Assembly: GCA_964429795.1 (NCBI GenBank)
Contig: CAYSCW010000001.1
Coordinates: forward strand, 1-64,000
Reading direction: 5' to 3'
Source: CAYSCW01 sp964429795
Lineage (GTDB): Bacteria > Acidobacteriota > Aminicenantia > Aminicenantales > Aminicenantaceae
Length of the DNA: 64,000 nt
How positions within the stretch are numbered: the stretch's first letter is position 1; each line of letters begins with the position of its first letter. The notes under the pieces are model-generated. The model saw only the letters and a list, made by a program, of their open reading frames with translations. It was not told the origin of the DNA and did not search any database. Both the position numbers and the translations under genes were made by a program. Of the stretch, positions 25,769 to 32,754 are shown piece after piece.

Positions 25769-26188
25769 TTATTTCTCCCTTTCTCTTCCGTGCGTTTCTC
25801 TTTTATCCATCTCTTTTCCCCTCTGTTTAATGTATCTGTTGATCATTTCTTCGAATTTTATTTTTTGCTCTTCGGTCAAGATATTCTTTATTTCCTCCTT
25901 GAGTTGAGATCGGATGGCTGAGATGCGTTCGTGAATCAGACGGTTGAATTTTTTCAGGCTTTCCTCGTTGTTGCGGAAGACGCCTCTGATGGCTTCTTCC
26001 TGCTCTGAAGTCAGTTTCAATTCCTCAGCCATGATTTCCAGTGTGGGAAAGCGAACAGGTCGCCTGTCTCTGTGTTGTTTACCTTTTGCTGGCAGGAGGT
26101 GTTTATCGATGAGCACTCCGGCTAGAGCTCCGACAATAAAGACGACAATAAAAGAAAGGATAATCCAGAATTTATAATGGTTTTTCAT
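25769..26188 (-). CDS. Spy/CpxP-like periplasmic stress protein
   Basis: About 139 residues. A membrane anchor or signal helix (FWIILSFIVVFIVGALAGVLI) is followed by a helical region with LKLTSEQEEAIRGVF and ILTEEQKIKFEEM. These resemble the LTxxQ repeats of the Spy/CpxP/ZraP family of periplasmic chaperones and metal-resistance proteins. I start at the ATG behind GAGGAGA, not at the longer frame that overlaps the anti-sigma gene. Its place between the anti-sigma factor and the pump suggests envelope-stress sensing. Precise ligand unknown. Confidence 0.72.
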   Translation of the reverse strand: MKNHYKFWIILSFIVVFIVGALAGVLIDKHLLPAKGKQHRDRRPVRFPTLEIMAEELKLTSEQEEAIRGVFRNNEESLKKFNRLIHERISAIRSQLKEEIKNILTEEQKIKFEEMINRYIKQRGKEMDKRETHGREREK

Positions 26189-26193
26189 GTTTA

Positions 26194-26676
26194 TTATCTC
26201 CTCAAAGTGTCCTTTTCTTCCGTCGAGGAAAAGATGATCATCATGTTTTGATTTTCCAATCTTTGCTCCAGTAACAATTGAGTCTCCTGAAGGGGATTCA
26301 GGTTGCGTAGGAGGAGAACTTCTGACTGGCTCAATTCTTGATCTTGAGAAGGCGAGAAAAAGATGGCCACAAGTGTGATGAGCAACACGATGAGCAGGGA
26401 GAGAGGAACAGCCCGCAGACTCCATTCTTTAACCGACAGCCAAAGAGGCCTCTTCTTCCGTTCTCGTATTTTCGTCCACAGACGCTCCCAAAAATAGGCT
26501 TTTGGCTGGACAGGTTCTTCTTTTAAAAGAGCGAGAATTATTTCATAGTCTTCTCTTTTTGCTCGACATTGAGCGCAGCTTTCCAGGTGTCTTTCAAGCT
26601 CTTTTCTTTCCTTCTCATTGAGGCGATTGTCAAAGGAGTGGAGAATCAATTTTTCAAATTTTTTACATCTCATCAT
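26194..26676 (-). CDS. Zinc-finger anti-sigma factor
   Basis: Transmembrane anti-sigma factor of 160 residues. The N-terminus holds the ZAS-type pattern HLESCAQCRAK (about residues 30-40, H-x3-C-x2-C), which binds the sigma factor. A membrane helix follows at about 92-110 (AVPLSLLIVLLITLVAIFF) and a short periplasmic domain of about 50 residues completes the protein. It overlaps the sigma gene by 14 bases. Regulated release of the sigma factor by proteolysis is known in the family but not visible here. Confidence 0.85.
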   Translation of the reverse strand: MMRCKKFEKLILHSFDNRLNEKERKELERHLESCAQCRAKREDYEIILALLKEEPVQPKAYFWERLWTKIRERKKRPLWLSVKEWSLRAVPLSLLIVLLITLVAIFFSPSQDQELSQSEVLLLRNLNPLQETQLLLEQRLENQNMMIIFSSTEEKDTLRR

Positions 26677-27238
26677 CTCCTCCTTTTTTCCTCAAAAGAG
26701 GCTTCAATTTATCCCGAAGCATTTTTCTGGCTCTGTGCAACCGTGAATCCACGGTCCCAGGAGAAATCCGAAGGATTTTAGATATCTCCTGGTAAGAGAA
26801 GTCCTGAATGTCCCTCAAGGTGAGGATGGTCCGGTATTTTTCAGGAAGAGTCTGGATGAATTGGTGGACAATCCTTCTTCTTTCTTCTTGCCGTTTTTTC
26901 GTTTCTCTCTCTCTTTCCTCATCCTCGCGAAAGGAGAATCTCTCATGGATGTCCTGGATTGAGACTTTGTTCATTCTTTCTTTTTTCCTTAAGTGGTCCT
27001 TGATGGTGTTAATTGTTATTCTGTAGAGCCAAGTCCCGAATGTCGATTTGAATTTAAATCTGGAGAGGCCGAAATAGGCTTTAATAAATGCCTCTTGAGC
27101 CAAATCATCGGCTGTCTCCCTGTTATGCGTGAAACCATATGCGAGACAGAAGACTTTTCTTTGATATTTAATGACCAGAAGACTAAAAGCTTCCTCATCT
27201 CCTTCCTGACTGAGACGGATCAGTTCCTTCTCTTCCAT
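26663..27238 (-). CDS. ECF RNA polymerase sigma factor
   Basis: Group IV (RpoE-like) sigma factor of 191 residues. Region 2 contains ETADDLAQEAFIKAYFGLSRF (about 41-61) and TWLYRITINTIKDHLRKKE. Region 4 contains LPEKYRTILTLRDIQDFSYQEISKILRISPGTVDSRLHRARKML. It heads the operon sigma / anti-sigma / Spy-like / MacA / ATPase / permease / TolC. Its own upstream region has an ECF-type promoter that is also found at the next gene upstream. Confidence 0.92.
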   Translation of the reverse strand: MEEKELIRLSQEGDEEAFSLLVIKYQRKVFCLAYGFTHNRETADDLAQEAFIKAYFGLSRFKFKSTFGTWLYRITINTIKDHLRKKERMNKVSIQDIHERFSFREDEERERETKKRQEERRRIVHQFIQTLPEKYRTILTLRDIQDFSYQEISKILRISPGTVDSRLHRARKMLRDKLKPLLRKKGGDDEM

Positions 27239-27270
27239 AAACAGCCACTCTTGTTAACCTCCGTCATATA

Positions 27271-27299
27271 TTTAGACGGAGAAAAGAGAAAAATCTTTC
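27271..27299 (-). promoter_or_regulatory. ECF-type promoter of the sigma operon
   Basis: Minus strand: TGAAAGA (27293-27299), a 15-base spacer and CGTCTAA (27271-27277), upstream of the sigma ATG at 27238. CGTCTAA is a common ECF -10 form, suggesting autoregulation. Confidence 0.6.
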
Positions 27300-27371
27300 A
27301 AGAATGAATTTGCGCGTATTTCTTTATAGTAAATGTCTGTATTGGGAGGATACTCTATTAAGAGAGAAATC

Positions 27372-27749
27372 TCAACTGCTTCGCTTTTTTCCCTCCCACT
27401 GGGCGGTTCGAAAAGAACCGAATTGAACCTCTCCTGACATGGTCTCTCCGCTAACCTCTCCGCTCCAGGTGACGGTCATCTCTCCCCTTGGCGAGCTTCT
27501 GGTGATGGTCCACTTGATGGAATTTTCTGTGATTGTTCCTTCTCCAGTGACTTCGTTTCCCCGGGAGCCTTTCATGGTCACCGTCAGGATCTCGCCCTCC
27601 TGGGCAAAATGAGCTTCCCAAGGCATCTCTCCTCTCTCTGTGGTTACTGTAATATCCCAGTCGCCGCCCACATCCGCTGTTTCTGCCTTTACTGCTGTAG
27701 GCAGCAGAACAAGAAGAAGTACAGGAATAAAGGCAATAATTTTTTTCAT
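27372..27749 (-). CDS. Secreted beta-rich protein of unknown function
   Basis: 125 residues with a clear signal peptide (KKIIAFIPVLLLVLLPTAVKAE). The mature domain of about 100 residues is Thr/Glu/Gly rich and alternates in beta-strand style (GGDWDITVTTERGEMPW, then ILTVTMKGSRGNEVTGEGTI and MTVTWSGEVSGETMSGEVQF). It resembles small lipocalin- or DUF-type periplasmic domains that bind hydrophobic ligands, but I cannot name a family. It has AGGAGG before the ATG and an ECF-type promoter matching that of the sigma operon. Confidence 0.6.
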   Translation of the reverse strand: MKKIIAFIPVLLLVLLPTAVKAETADVGGDWDITVTTERGEMPWEAHFAQEGEILTVTMKGSRGNEVTGEGTITENSIKWTITRSSPRGEMTVTWSGEVSGETMSGEVQFGSFRTAQWEGKKRSS

Positions 27750-27770
27750 CTTTTCCTCCTATTTTCTATA

Positions 27771-27800
27771 TTAGACGTTTTACCTCTGGTCTTTCTTCCA
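27771..27800 (-). promoter_or_regulatory. ECF-type promoter of the secreted protein gene
   Basis: Minus strand: TGGAAGA (27794-27800), a 16-base spacer and CGTCTAA (27771-27777), followed by AGGAGG and the ATG at 27749. It shares both boxes with the sigma operon promoter at 27271-27299. Confidence 0.6.
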
Positions 27801-27941
27801 CAAATGATGAAAAATTTTCTATTCTGTTAGCTTGATAGATAGAACTCCTCTTTTCCTTTTCCTGTTGCTCTATTCCCTTGTCTCTCTTTTTTTATAGGAT
27901 GAAGTATTTTGCGGCAGAACAAACTGCCTATGCCATTTTTC

Positions 27942-27970
27942 TTGACAATCGTTTTTGACTTTAATGTAAT
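27942..27970 (+). promoter_or_regulatory. sdh operon promoter
   Basis: Consensus TTGACA (27942-27947), a 17-base spacer and TGTAAT (27965-27970), about 20 bases before the predicted start of transcription and 27 before the sdhC ATG, which has AAGGAA as ribosome site. Confidence 0.6.
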
Positions 27971-27996
27971 ATATCCTCCAAAAAGGAACGCATCGA

Positions 27997-28305
27997 ATGT
28001 TTGTTTGGGTATTCCACCGAATCAGCGGGCTTCTGCTCGTTCTCCTCCTGGGTGTCAAATTCACAACTTCCTTCTTTTTGATGACCAAAGGCCAGAAACC
28101 TGATTGGGCCTTGGTTCTTCACACCAATCCTTTCATCGATGGCTTGCTCATCATCACTGTAGTGTCACATGCTTTTTACGGACTGAGAACCATCATCATC
28201 GACCTCGGTGTCCGGAAAGAGAAGCTGCTCTTTTGGCTTTTTACCCTTATCATTCTGGTCGTAAGCGCGGTGTTGCTTATCGTTTATTTTACCAGGGATT
28301 ACTGA
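27997..28305 (+). CDS. sdhC: Succinate dehydrogenase membrane anchor subunit
   Basis: Membrane anchor of complex II, 102 residues with three predicted helices. It carries FHRISGLLLVL near the N-terminus and SHAFYGLRTIIIDLG (about residues 55-69), whose His is a likely haem ligand and whose Arg/Asp pattern lies near the quinone site. Known complexes use either two such anchors (SdhC and SdhD) or one fused anchor of about 200 residues. Only this one short anchor is visible here, directly before sdhA. Either it works as a dimer or a second anchor lies elsewhere. Confidence 0.82.
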   Translation: MFVWVFHRISGLLLVLLLGVKFTTSFFLMTKGQKPDWALVLHTNPFIDGLLIITVVSHAFYGLRTIIIDLGVRKEKLLFWLFTLIILVVSAVLLIVYFTRDY

Positions 28306-30003
28306 ATGGTCAGGGAAGACATCCTTGTTGTTGGGGGTGGACTGGCAGGACTGTCCGCTGCCTTGAACAGTGATCCCTCCCTGAAATTGGCGGTTCTCTC
28401 AAAAGTCCATCCTCTACGTTCCCATTCTGTAGCGGCTCAGGGAGGAATCAATGCAGCTCTGGGAAATAATCCCGAAGGTAAAGAGGACAGTTGGGAGAAA
28501 CATGCTTTTGACACCATCAAAGGGAGTGATTACCTGGCTGACCAGAATGCGGCTGAGTTGATGTGCCAAAAGGCCGTTCCCGCTATCTATGAGCTTGAAC
28601 ATTTGGGTGTTCCCTTTAGCCGTCTCGAGGAGGGAATCATCGCTCAAAGGCCCTTTGGTGGAGCAGGGTTTCCCAGAACATGCTATGCTGCTGATCGCAC
28701 AGGATTGGTCATCTTGCATACCCTTTTCGAACAATCGACGAAGAAGAATGTCAGATTCTACAACGAGTGGCTGGTCACAAAGCTTGTGGTGAGGGAGGGG
28801 AAGTGTCTGGGTGTTGTGGCGGTGGATTTAACCACAGGCCAGATCATTCCCATAAGGGCTCGGGCTGTCATTTTTGCCACCGGTGGCTACGGAAGGGTTT
28901 ACCAGAGAACTACCAATGCCTATATCAATCACGGAAGCGGCATCGGGATTGCCTTTCGCGCCGGCTGTCCTTTAAAAGATATGGAGTTTGTCCAGTTTCA
29001 TCCCACTTCCCTCTATCCCAAAAATATTCTGATCACAGAAGGAGCGCGGGGAGAGGGAGGCTATCTTCTCAACAACCAGGGGAAAAGATTCCTGGCTGAC
29101 TATGCGCCTTCAGCCATGGAGCTTGCCCCCAGAGATATCGTGGCCCGGGCTATCCAGACCGAGATCGACCAAGGCCGCGGATTTGAAGATGAATATGTCC
29201 ATCTGGATCTGAGGCATTTGGGTCAAGATAAGATCAAGAAAAGGTTGCCAGCCATTCGGGAAATCTGCATGAATTTTATCGGAATCGATCCCATCGATAA
29301 ACCTATCCCAATCCAACCTGCACAGCATTATTCCATGGGCGGGATCGATGTCGATGATAAATGTGCCTCTTGTGTGGAGGGATTTTTTGCAGCTGGTGAA
29401 TGTGCCTCGGTGAGTGTCCATGGAGCCAATCGGCTGGGAGGAAACTCCCTCTTAGAAACAGTAGTCTTCGGCCGTATCGCAGGAGAAGAAGCTTCCCGTT
29501 ATGTGCGAGGAATCGGGAGGGAAGAGTTGTCGGAAAAGCCACTGCTCGATGAGGCCTTAACAGTCAAAATGAGAATCGATGAGTGGATGAGACGGGATTC
29601 GGGAGTGAAAATCCATCTTCTGATGGGAAGACTAAAGGTCATCATGAGCGATAAAGTCGGTCTTTTTAGAAATGAGAAGGATTTGGAGGAGGCTCTGAGC
29701 GAGATTCATGAGCTTCAGGATGAATACAAACGCGTTTACCTCTCTGGGAGGAACCTTCGTTTCAGCCAAGAACTGGTGAATATGGTTGAGTTCGAGTCCA
29801 TGCTGGACTTAGCCGAAGTGATCACTTTCGGAGCTTTGAATCGAGAGGAGACCAGAGGTTCCCATTATCGCCTGGAATTCCCAAAACGGGATGACACAAA
29901 TTGGCTCAAGCACACTCTGGTTTCCAGGAAGGATGACCGCCTCCGGATAGATTATAGAGAGGTGAAGATCGAAAAATACCAGCTTACGGAGAGAAAATAC
30001 TAG
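28306..30003 (+). CDS. sdhA: Succinate dehydrogenase/fumarate reductase flavoprotein subunit
   Basis: Catalytic FAD subunit, 565 residues. The dinucleotide-binding fold starts at ILVVGGGLAGLSAAL. The covalent flavin site is the His in RSHSVAAQGGINAALGN (about residue 42). The substrate and capping domain motifs FHPTSLYP, EGARGEGGYL, QHYSMGGI and ANRLGGNSLLE follow. The ATG follows directly on the sdhC stop. Direction of the reaction (succinate oxidation or fumarate reduction) is not fixed by sequence; the Rieske and cytochrome b neighbours favour oxidation. Confidence 0.95.
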   Translation: MVREDILVVGGGLAGLSAALNSDPSLKLAVLSKVHPLRSHSVAAQGGINAALGNNPEGKEDSWEKHAFDTIKGSDYLADQNAAELMCQKAVPAIYELEHLGVPFSRLEEGIIAQRPFGGAGFPRTCYAADRTGLVILHTLFEQSTKKNVRFYNEWLVTKLVVREGKCLGVVAVDLTTGQIIPIRARAVIFATGGYGRVYQRTTNAYINHGSGIGIAFRAGCPLKDMEFVQFHPTSLYPKNILITEGARGEGGYLLNNQGKRFLADYAPSAMELAPRDIVARAIQTEIDQGRGFEDEYVHLDLRHLGQDKIKKRLPAIREICMNFIGIDPIDKPIPIQPAQHYSMGGIDVDDKCASCVEGFFAAGECASVSVHGANRLGGNSLLETVVFGRIAGEEASRYVRGIGREELSEKPLLDEALTVKMRIDEWMRRDSGVKIHLLMGRLKVIMSDKVGLFRNEKDLEEALSEIHELQDEYKRVYLSGRNLRFSQELVNMVEFESMLDLAEVITFGALNREETRGSHYRLEFPKRDDTNWLKHTLVSRKDDRLRIDYREVKIEKYQLTERKY

Positions 30004-30004
30004 G

Positions 30005-30730
30005 ATGGAATACACCTTCAGGATTTTAAGGTATGATCCCTTGAAAAACGACCATCCCCGTTTTCAAGATTTTCATTATGAGACACAGGAGAAGAAATTG
30101 CTCCTGGAAGCTCTGATGGATATACGCAACGATCAGGATGCCACTCTCGCCTTCCGGTACAGCTGCCGAGAGGCTATCTGCGGCTCCTGCGCCATGGTGA
30201 TCAACGGAAAATTTGATTTGGCCTGTCGGATAGATGTAGCCTCTCTGGGGTCGTCTCTGATTATCATAGAACCCTTGCCTAATCTAGAGGTGGAAAAGGA
30301 TCTGGTAGTGGATATGGATCCCTTCTGGGAGGCTCTCCGCAGGATCGAACCCTTCATCCACGCTGGTGAGAAGCCTCCGGAGAAGGAGCACAGGATCGAA
30401 GAAAAAGAAATGGATAAGATTCTCCAGTTCATCAACTGTATCATGTGCGGCTGCTGTTATGCCGCCTGCCCTGTGGCATCCAGGGACGAGCGATACCTGG
30501 GGCCTGCTGCCCTGGCAAAACTCTACAGGCTGGTTAGGGATCCCCGCGATGAGAGGCCCTTTTCCAGTCTCTCAAAAGTGAATACAGAAGCAGGAGCGTG
30601 GGGATGTGATACCGTTTTTCGATGCAATGAGGTCTGTCCCAAGGAGGTCAGACCTGCAGATGGGATTGAAGCCTTGAGAAGAAGATTGATTATTGAGAAA
30701 ATCAAACGGGTTTTTCTTTTCAAAAGATGA
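30005..30730 (+). CDS. sdhB: Succinate dehydrogenase iron-sulfur subunit
   Basis: Electron-transfer subunit of 241 residues with three clusters. The [2Fe-2S] ligands are in SCREAICGSCAMVINGK (about 55-71) with a later Cys. The [4Fe-4S] ligands are in CIMCGCCYAACP (about 146-157). The [3Fe-4S] ligands are in the C-terminal GCDTVFRCNEVCPKEV region. It overlaps the Rieske gene by 4 bases (ATGA), which ties complex II and the Rieske/cytochrome b pair into one transcript. Confidence 0.95.
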   Translation: MEYTFRILRYDPLKNDHPRFQDFHYETQEKKLLLEALMDIRNDQDATLAFRYSCREAICGSCAMVINGKFDLACRIDVASLGSSLIIIEPLPNLEVEKDLVVDMDPFWEALRRIEPFIHAGEKPPEKEHRIEEKEMDKILQFINCIMCGCCYAACPVASRDERYLGPAALAKLYRLVRDPRDERPFSSLSKVNTEAGAWGCDTVFRCNEVCPKEVRPADGIEALRRRLIIEKIKRVFLFKR

Positions 30731-31176
30731 AGCTTAAGCATTCTCTTTTTTCGCGCCGCCAATTTTTAAACGGTTTACTGGGAGGCTGGCTGGCCGCTCT
30801 GCTGGGTTCTTTTTTGTATCCGATTATCAAGTTTGTCTTGCCCCCATACAGGGAGCCCGACCAGGTTGTCCTGCCCTTTTCCGAATTCAAAGACATGGCT
30901 TCCAACTCAGTGAGGAAATTTGCATGGGGCAGTAAACCCGGTCTTTTAAAGAGGAAAGATGATGGGTCCTTGACCGCATTCGTGGCAGTCTGTACTCACC
31001 TGGATTGCAACGTTTCCTATCTCTCAGACCAGAGAAAATTTTTCTGTGCCTGTCATGAAGGCTGGTATGATGAGAACGGAGTTAATATTGGAGGACCTCC
31101 TCCCCGACCTCTTCGCCAGTTGATTATAGAGATCAGTGGTGAAGATTTGATCATTAAGCGAGAAGGAGTGAAGTGA
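30727..31176 (+). CDS. Rieske [2Fe-2S] protein of a cytochrome bc-type complex
   Basis: 149 residues. The N-terminus has a twin-arginine pattern (FSRRQFLNGLLGG) and one membrane helix. The cluster-binding motifs are CTHLDCNV (about residues 95-102) and CACHEGWYDENG (about 114-125), followed by GGPPPRPL, the conserved proline loop. Location is the outer face of the inner membrane, taking electrons from quinol at cytochrome b. Overlaps on both sides (4 bases) indicate tight coupling with sdhB and the cytochrome b gene. Confidence 0.92.
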   Translation: MKLKHSLFSRRQFLNGLLGGWLAALLGSFLYPIIKFVLPPYREPDQVVLPFSEFKDMASNSVRKFAWGSKPGLLKRKDDGSLTAFVAVCTHLDCNVSYLSDQRKFFCACHEGWYDENGVNIGGPPPRPLRQLIIEISGEDLIIKREGVK

Positions 31177-32252
31177 ACATCAGGAATTTGAAGCCGGGCA
31201 TTCAGGACTGGTTTGAGGAACGCTTAGGCCTTGGAGGTATAAACCGGTTCTTGAAAGAAAAGAAAATTCCCCTCCACAGGCACAGCATCTGGTACTATAC
31301 AGGAAGCGCCATCTTGCTCTTTTTTCTCATTCAGGTCATCACAGGTTTTATGCTCCTCTTTTATTACAAGCCCACTCTGGAGAATGCCAACCAGAGTGTA
31401 GGCCAAATCATGACAGAAGTCCCTCTAGGATGGATCATCCGCTCCATCCATAGCTGGTCAGCTTCTTTTATGATTGGATTTGTGTTCATCCATCTTTTAA
31501 GCATCTGGCTCATCAAGGCTTACCGGCGGCCACGGGAACTGACATGGATGAGCGGGGCACTCCTCTTGGCAGTGACTTTAGCCTTTGGGTTTACAGGATA
31601 CCTTTTACCCTGGGACGCTCTTTCTGTCTCGGCGACAAAGGTGGGGACAGATATGCCGCGTTCCATTCCTTTGGTTGGGGCCGCTGTGACCAAGTTCCTG
31701 CGGGGAGGAGAGGATGTGACTGGGGATACTCTCACCCGCTTTTTTGGCTTTCATGTCTGTATCCTTCCCCTCTTCATCCTGGCCTTGATCGGCGTCCATA
31801 TTTACCTCATCCAAAGGCAGGGGATGAGTCTTCCCCTCGGTCTGGAGGAGAAAAAGGAGAAGGTGAAAGAACTTCCCTTCTGGCCTAATTTTATCTACAG
31901 GGAGACCGTAATCTGGCTTGTGCTTTTGGGTATCCTGGTGACTTTGTCCATTTTTTTTCCTCCTTCTCTGGAGGAAGCGGCTGATTTGATGGCTCCCGCA
32001 CCAATGGGGATAAAGCCGGAATGGTATTTTCTTTTCTTGTTTCAGACTTTAAAAATTTTCCCAAGTAAAATCCTCTTCATAAACGGAGATACCCTTGCTG
32101 TGCTTCTGATATTGGCATTTGGGATTTTTTTCTTCTTGCTCCCTTTGATCGATAGCAAACCCAGAGAAAAGAGGGGGAAGGTCCTCACCGTCATCGCTGT
32201 GATTTCTGTCATCTATGCCGTGGCCATGAGCATTTGGAGTCTCTTGGAATGA
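31173..32252 (+). CDS. Cytochrome b (b6-type spacing, with subunit IV-like part)
   Basis: Quinol-oxidising subunit of 359 residues. Haem-ligand His pairs are seen in helix B (HSWSASFMIGFVFIH, 13 residues between) and helix D (HVCILPLFILALIGVH, 14 between). That spacing is typical of cytochrome b6 rather than mitochondrial cytochrome b, which has 13 in both. The C-terminal third has the PEWY quinol-site motif (GIKPEWYFLFLFQ) and three helices like subunit IV, fused in one chain. It begins at a GTG overlapping the Rieske stop. No cytochrome c1 or f gene follows. Confidence 0.92.
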   Translation: MNIRNLKPGIQDWFEERLGLGGINRFLKEKKIPLHRHSIWYYTGSAILLFFLIQVITGFMLLFYYKPTLENANQSVGQIMTEVPLGWIIRSIHSWSASFMIGFVFIHLLSIWLIKAYRRPRELTWMSGALLLAVTLAFGFTGYLLPWDALSVSATKVGTDMPRSIPLVGAAVTKFLRGGEDVTGDTLTRFFGFHVCILPLFILALIGVHIYLIQRQGMSLPLGLEEKKEKVKELPFWPNFIYRETVIWLVLLGILVTLSIFFPPSLEEAADLMAPAPMGIKPEWYFLFLFQTLKIFPSKILFINGDTLAVLLILAFGIFFFLLPLIDSKPREKRGKVLTVIAVISVIYAVAMSIWSLLE

Positions 32253-32539
32253 TGAGGCAGAGAGTTTCTTTGTTAGTTTTGTTAGTTTTTGTCCTTCTAT
32301 GTATAGCTTCTGCTCTTGCTCAGGAAACCATTCCGGAGGAAAAAAACCAGGAAGCTCAAGTTGAGCAAGGAAAGAAAATCATCCCTTCGCCAAAAGATAT
32401 CAAAGAGAAGACAGCCATCTATGTCTTTGTGGGTTGGCTGTGGCTTTCCATCATCGTCCTGATCTTCATCCTCAGAGCCAAAATCAGAGAGGTAGACAGG
32501 CTTCACCGTATCAAGTTTTTTTCTAACCAGAAAGAATAG
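32249..32539 (+). CDS. Small membrane protein at the end of the sdh/cytochrome b operon
   Basis: About 96 residues. A signal-type hydrophobic N-terminus (RVSLLVLLVFVLLCIASALA) is followed by a charged, Gln/Glu-rich segment, one membrane helix (AIYVFVGWLWLSIIVLIFIL) and a basic tail (RAKIREVDRLHRIKFF). The helix plus basic tail recalls CcmD-family haem-export helpers, but the similarity is short. The ATG overlaps the cytochrome b stop as ATGATGA; a frame extension of five codons is less likely. It may be an accessory subunit of the bc-type complex. Confidence 0.6.
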   Translation: MMRQRVSLLVLLVFVLLCIASALAQETIPEEKNQEAQVEQGKKIIPSPKDIKEKTAIYVFVGWLWLSIIVLIFILRAKIREVDRLHRIKFFSNQKE

Positions 32540-32660
32540 AACCACCAAAGGGGATCTTCTCTAATCAAGTACAGAACACTCGCATTAACTGGTATCAGAG
32601 TTAAAGAAATGCTTTTTCCTCATAGCATGTTGACACAAGCCCTGGGAATTTTCATAATGG

Positions 32661-32735
32661 TCAATTAATCTGCATTATTCATAAACATGCGAAATTTATC
32701 ATGGAATAGAGGCCTGAATAATGCAGGTTAATTGA
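32661..32735. repeat. 75-bp inverted-repeat element
   Basis: Arms 32661-32681 and 32715-32735 pair at 20 of 21 positions; the core arm is CTGCATTATTCA. A 33-base AT-rich centre separates them. It lies 20 bases before the C69 peptidase gene. Related half-sites appear at 2792-2842 and more weakly at 62376-62393. It may be a MITE, or it may be a hairpin affecting the downstream gene. Confidence 0.75.
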
Positions 32736-32754
32736 TAGAAGAGGAGGGTGAGAT

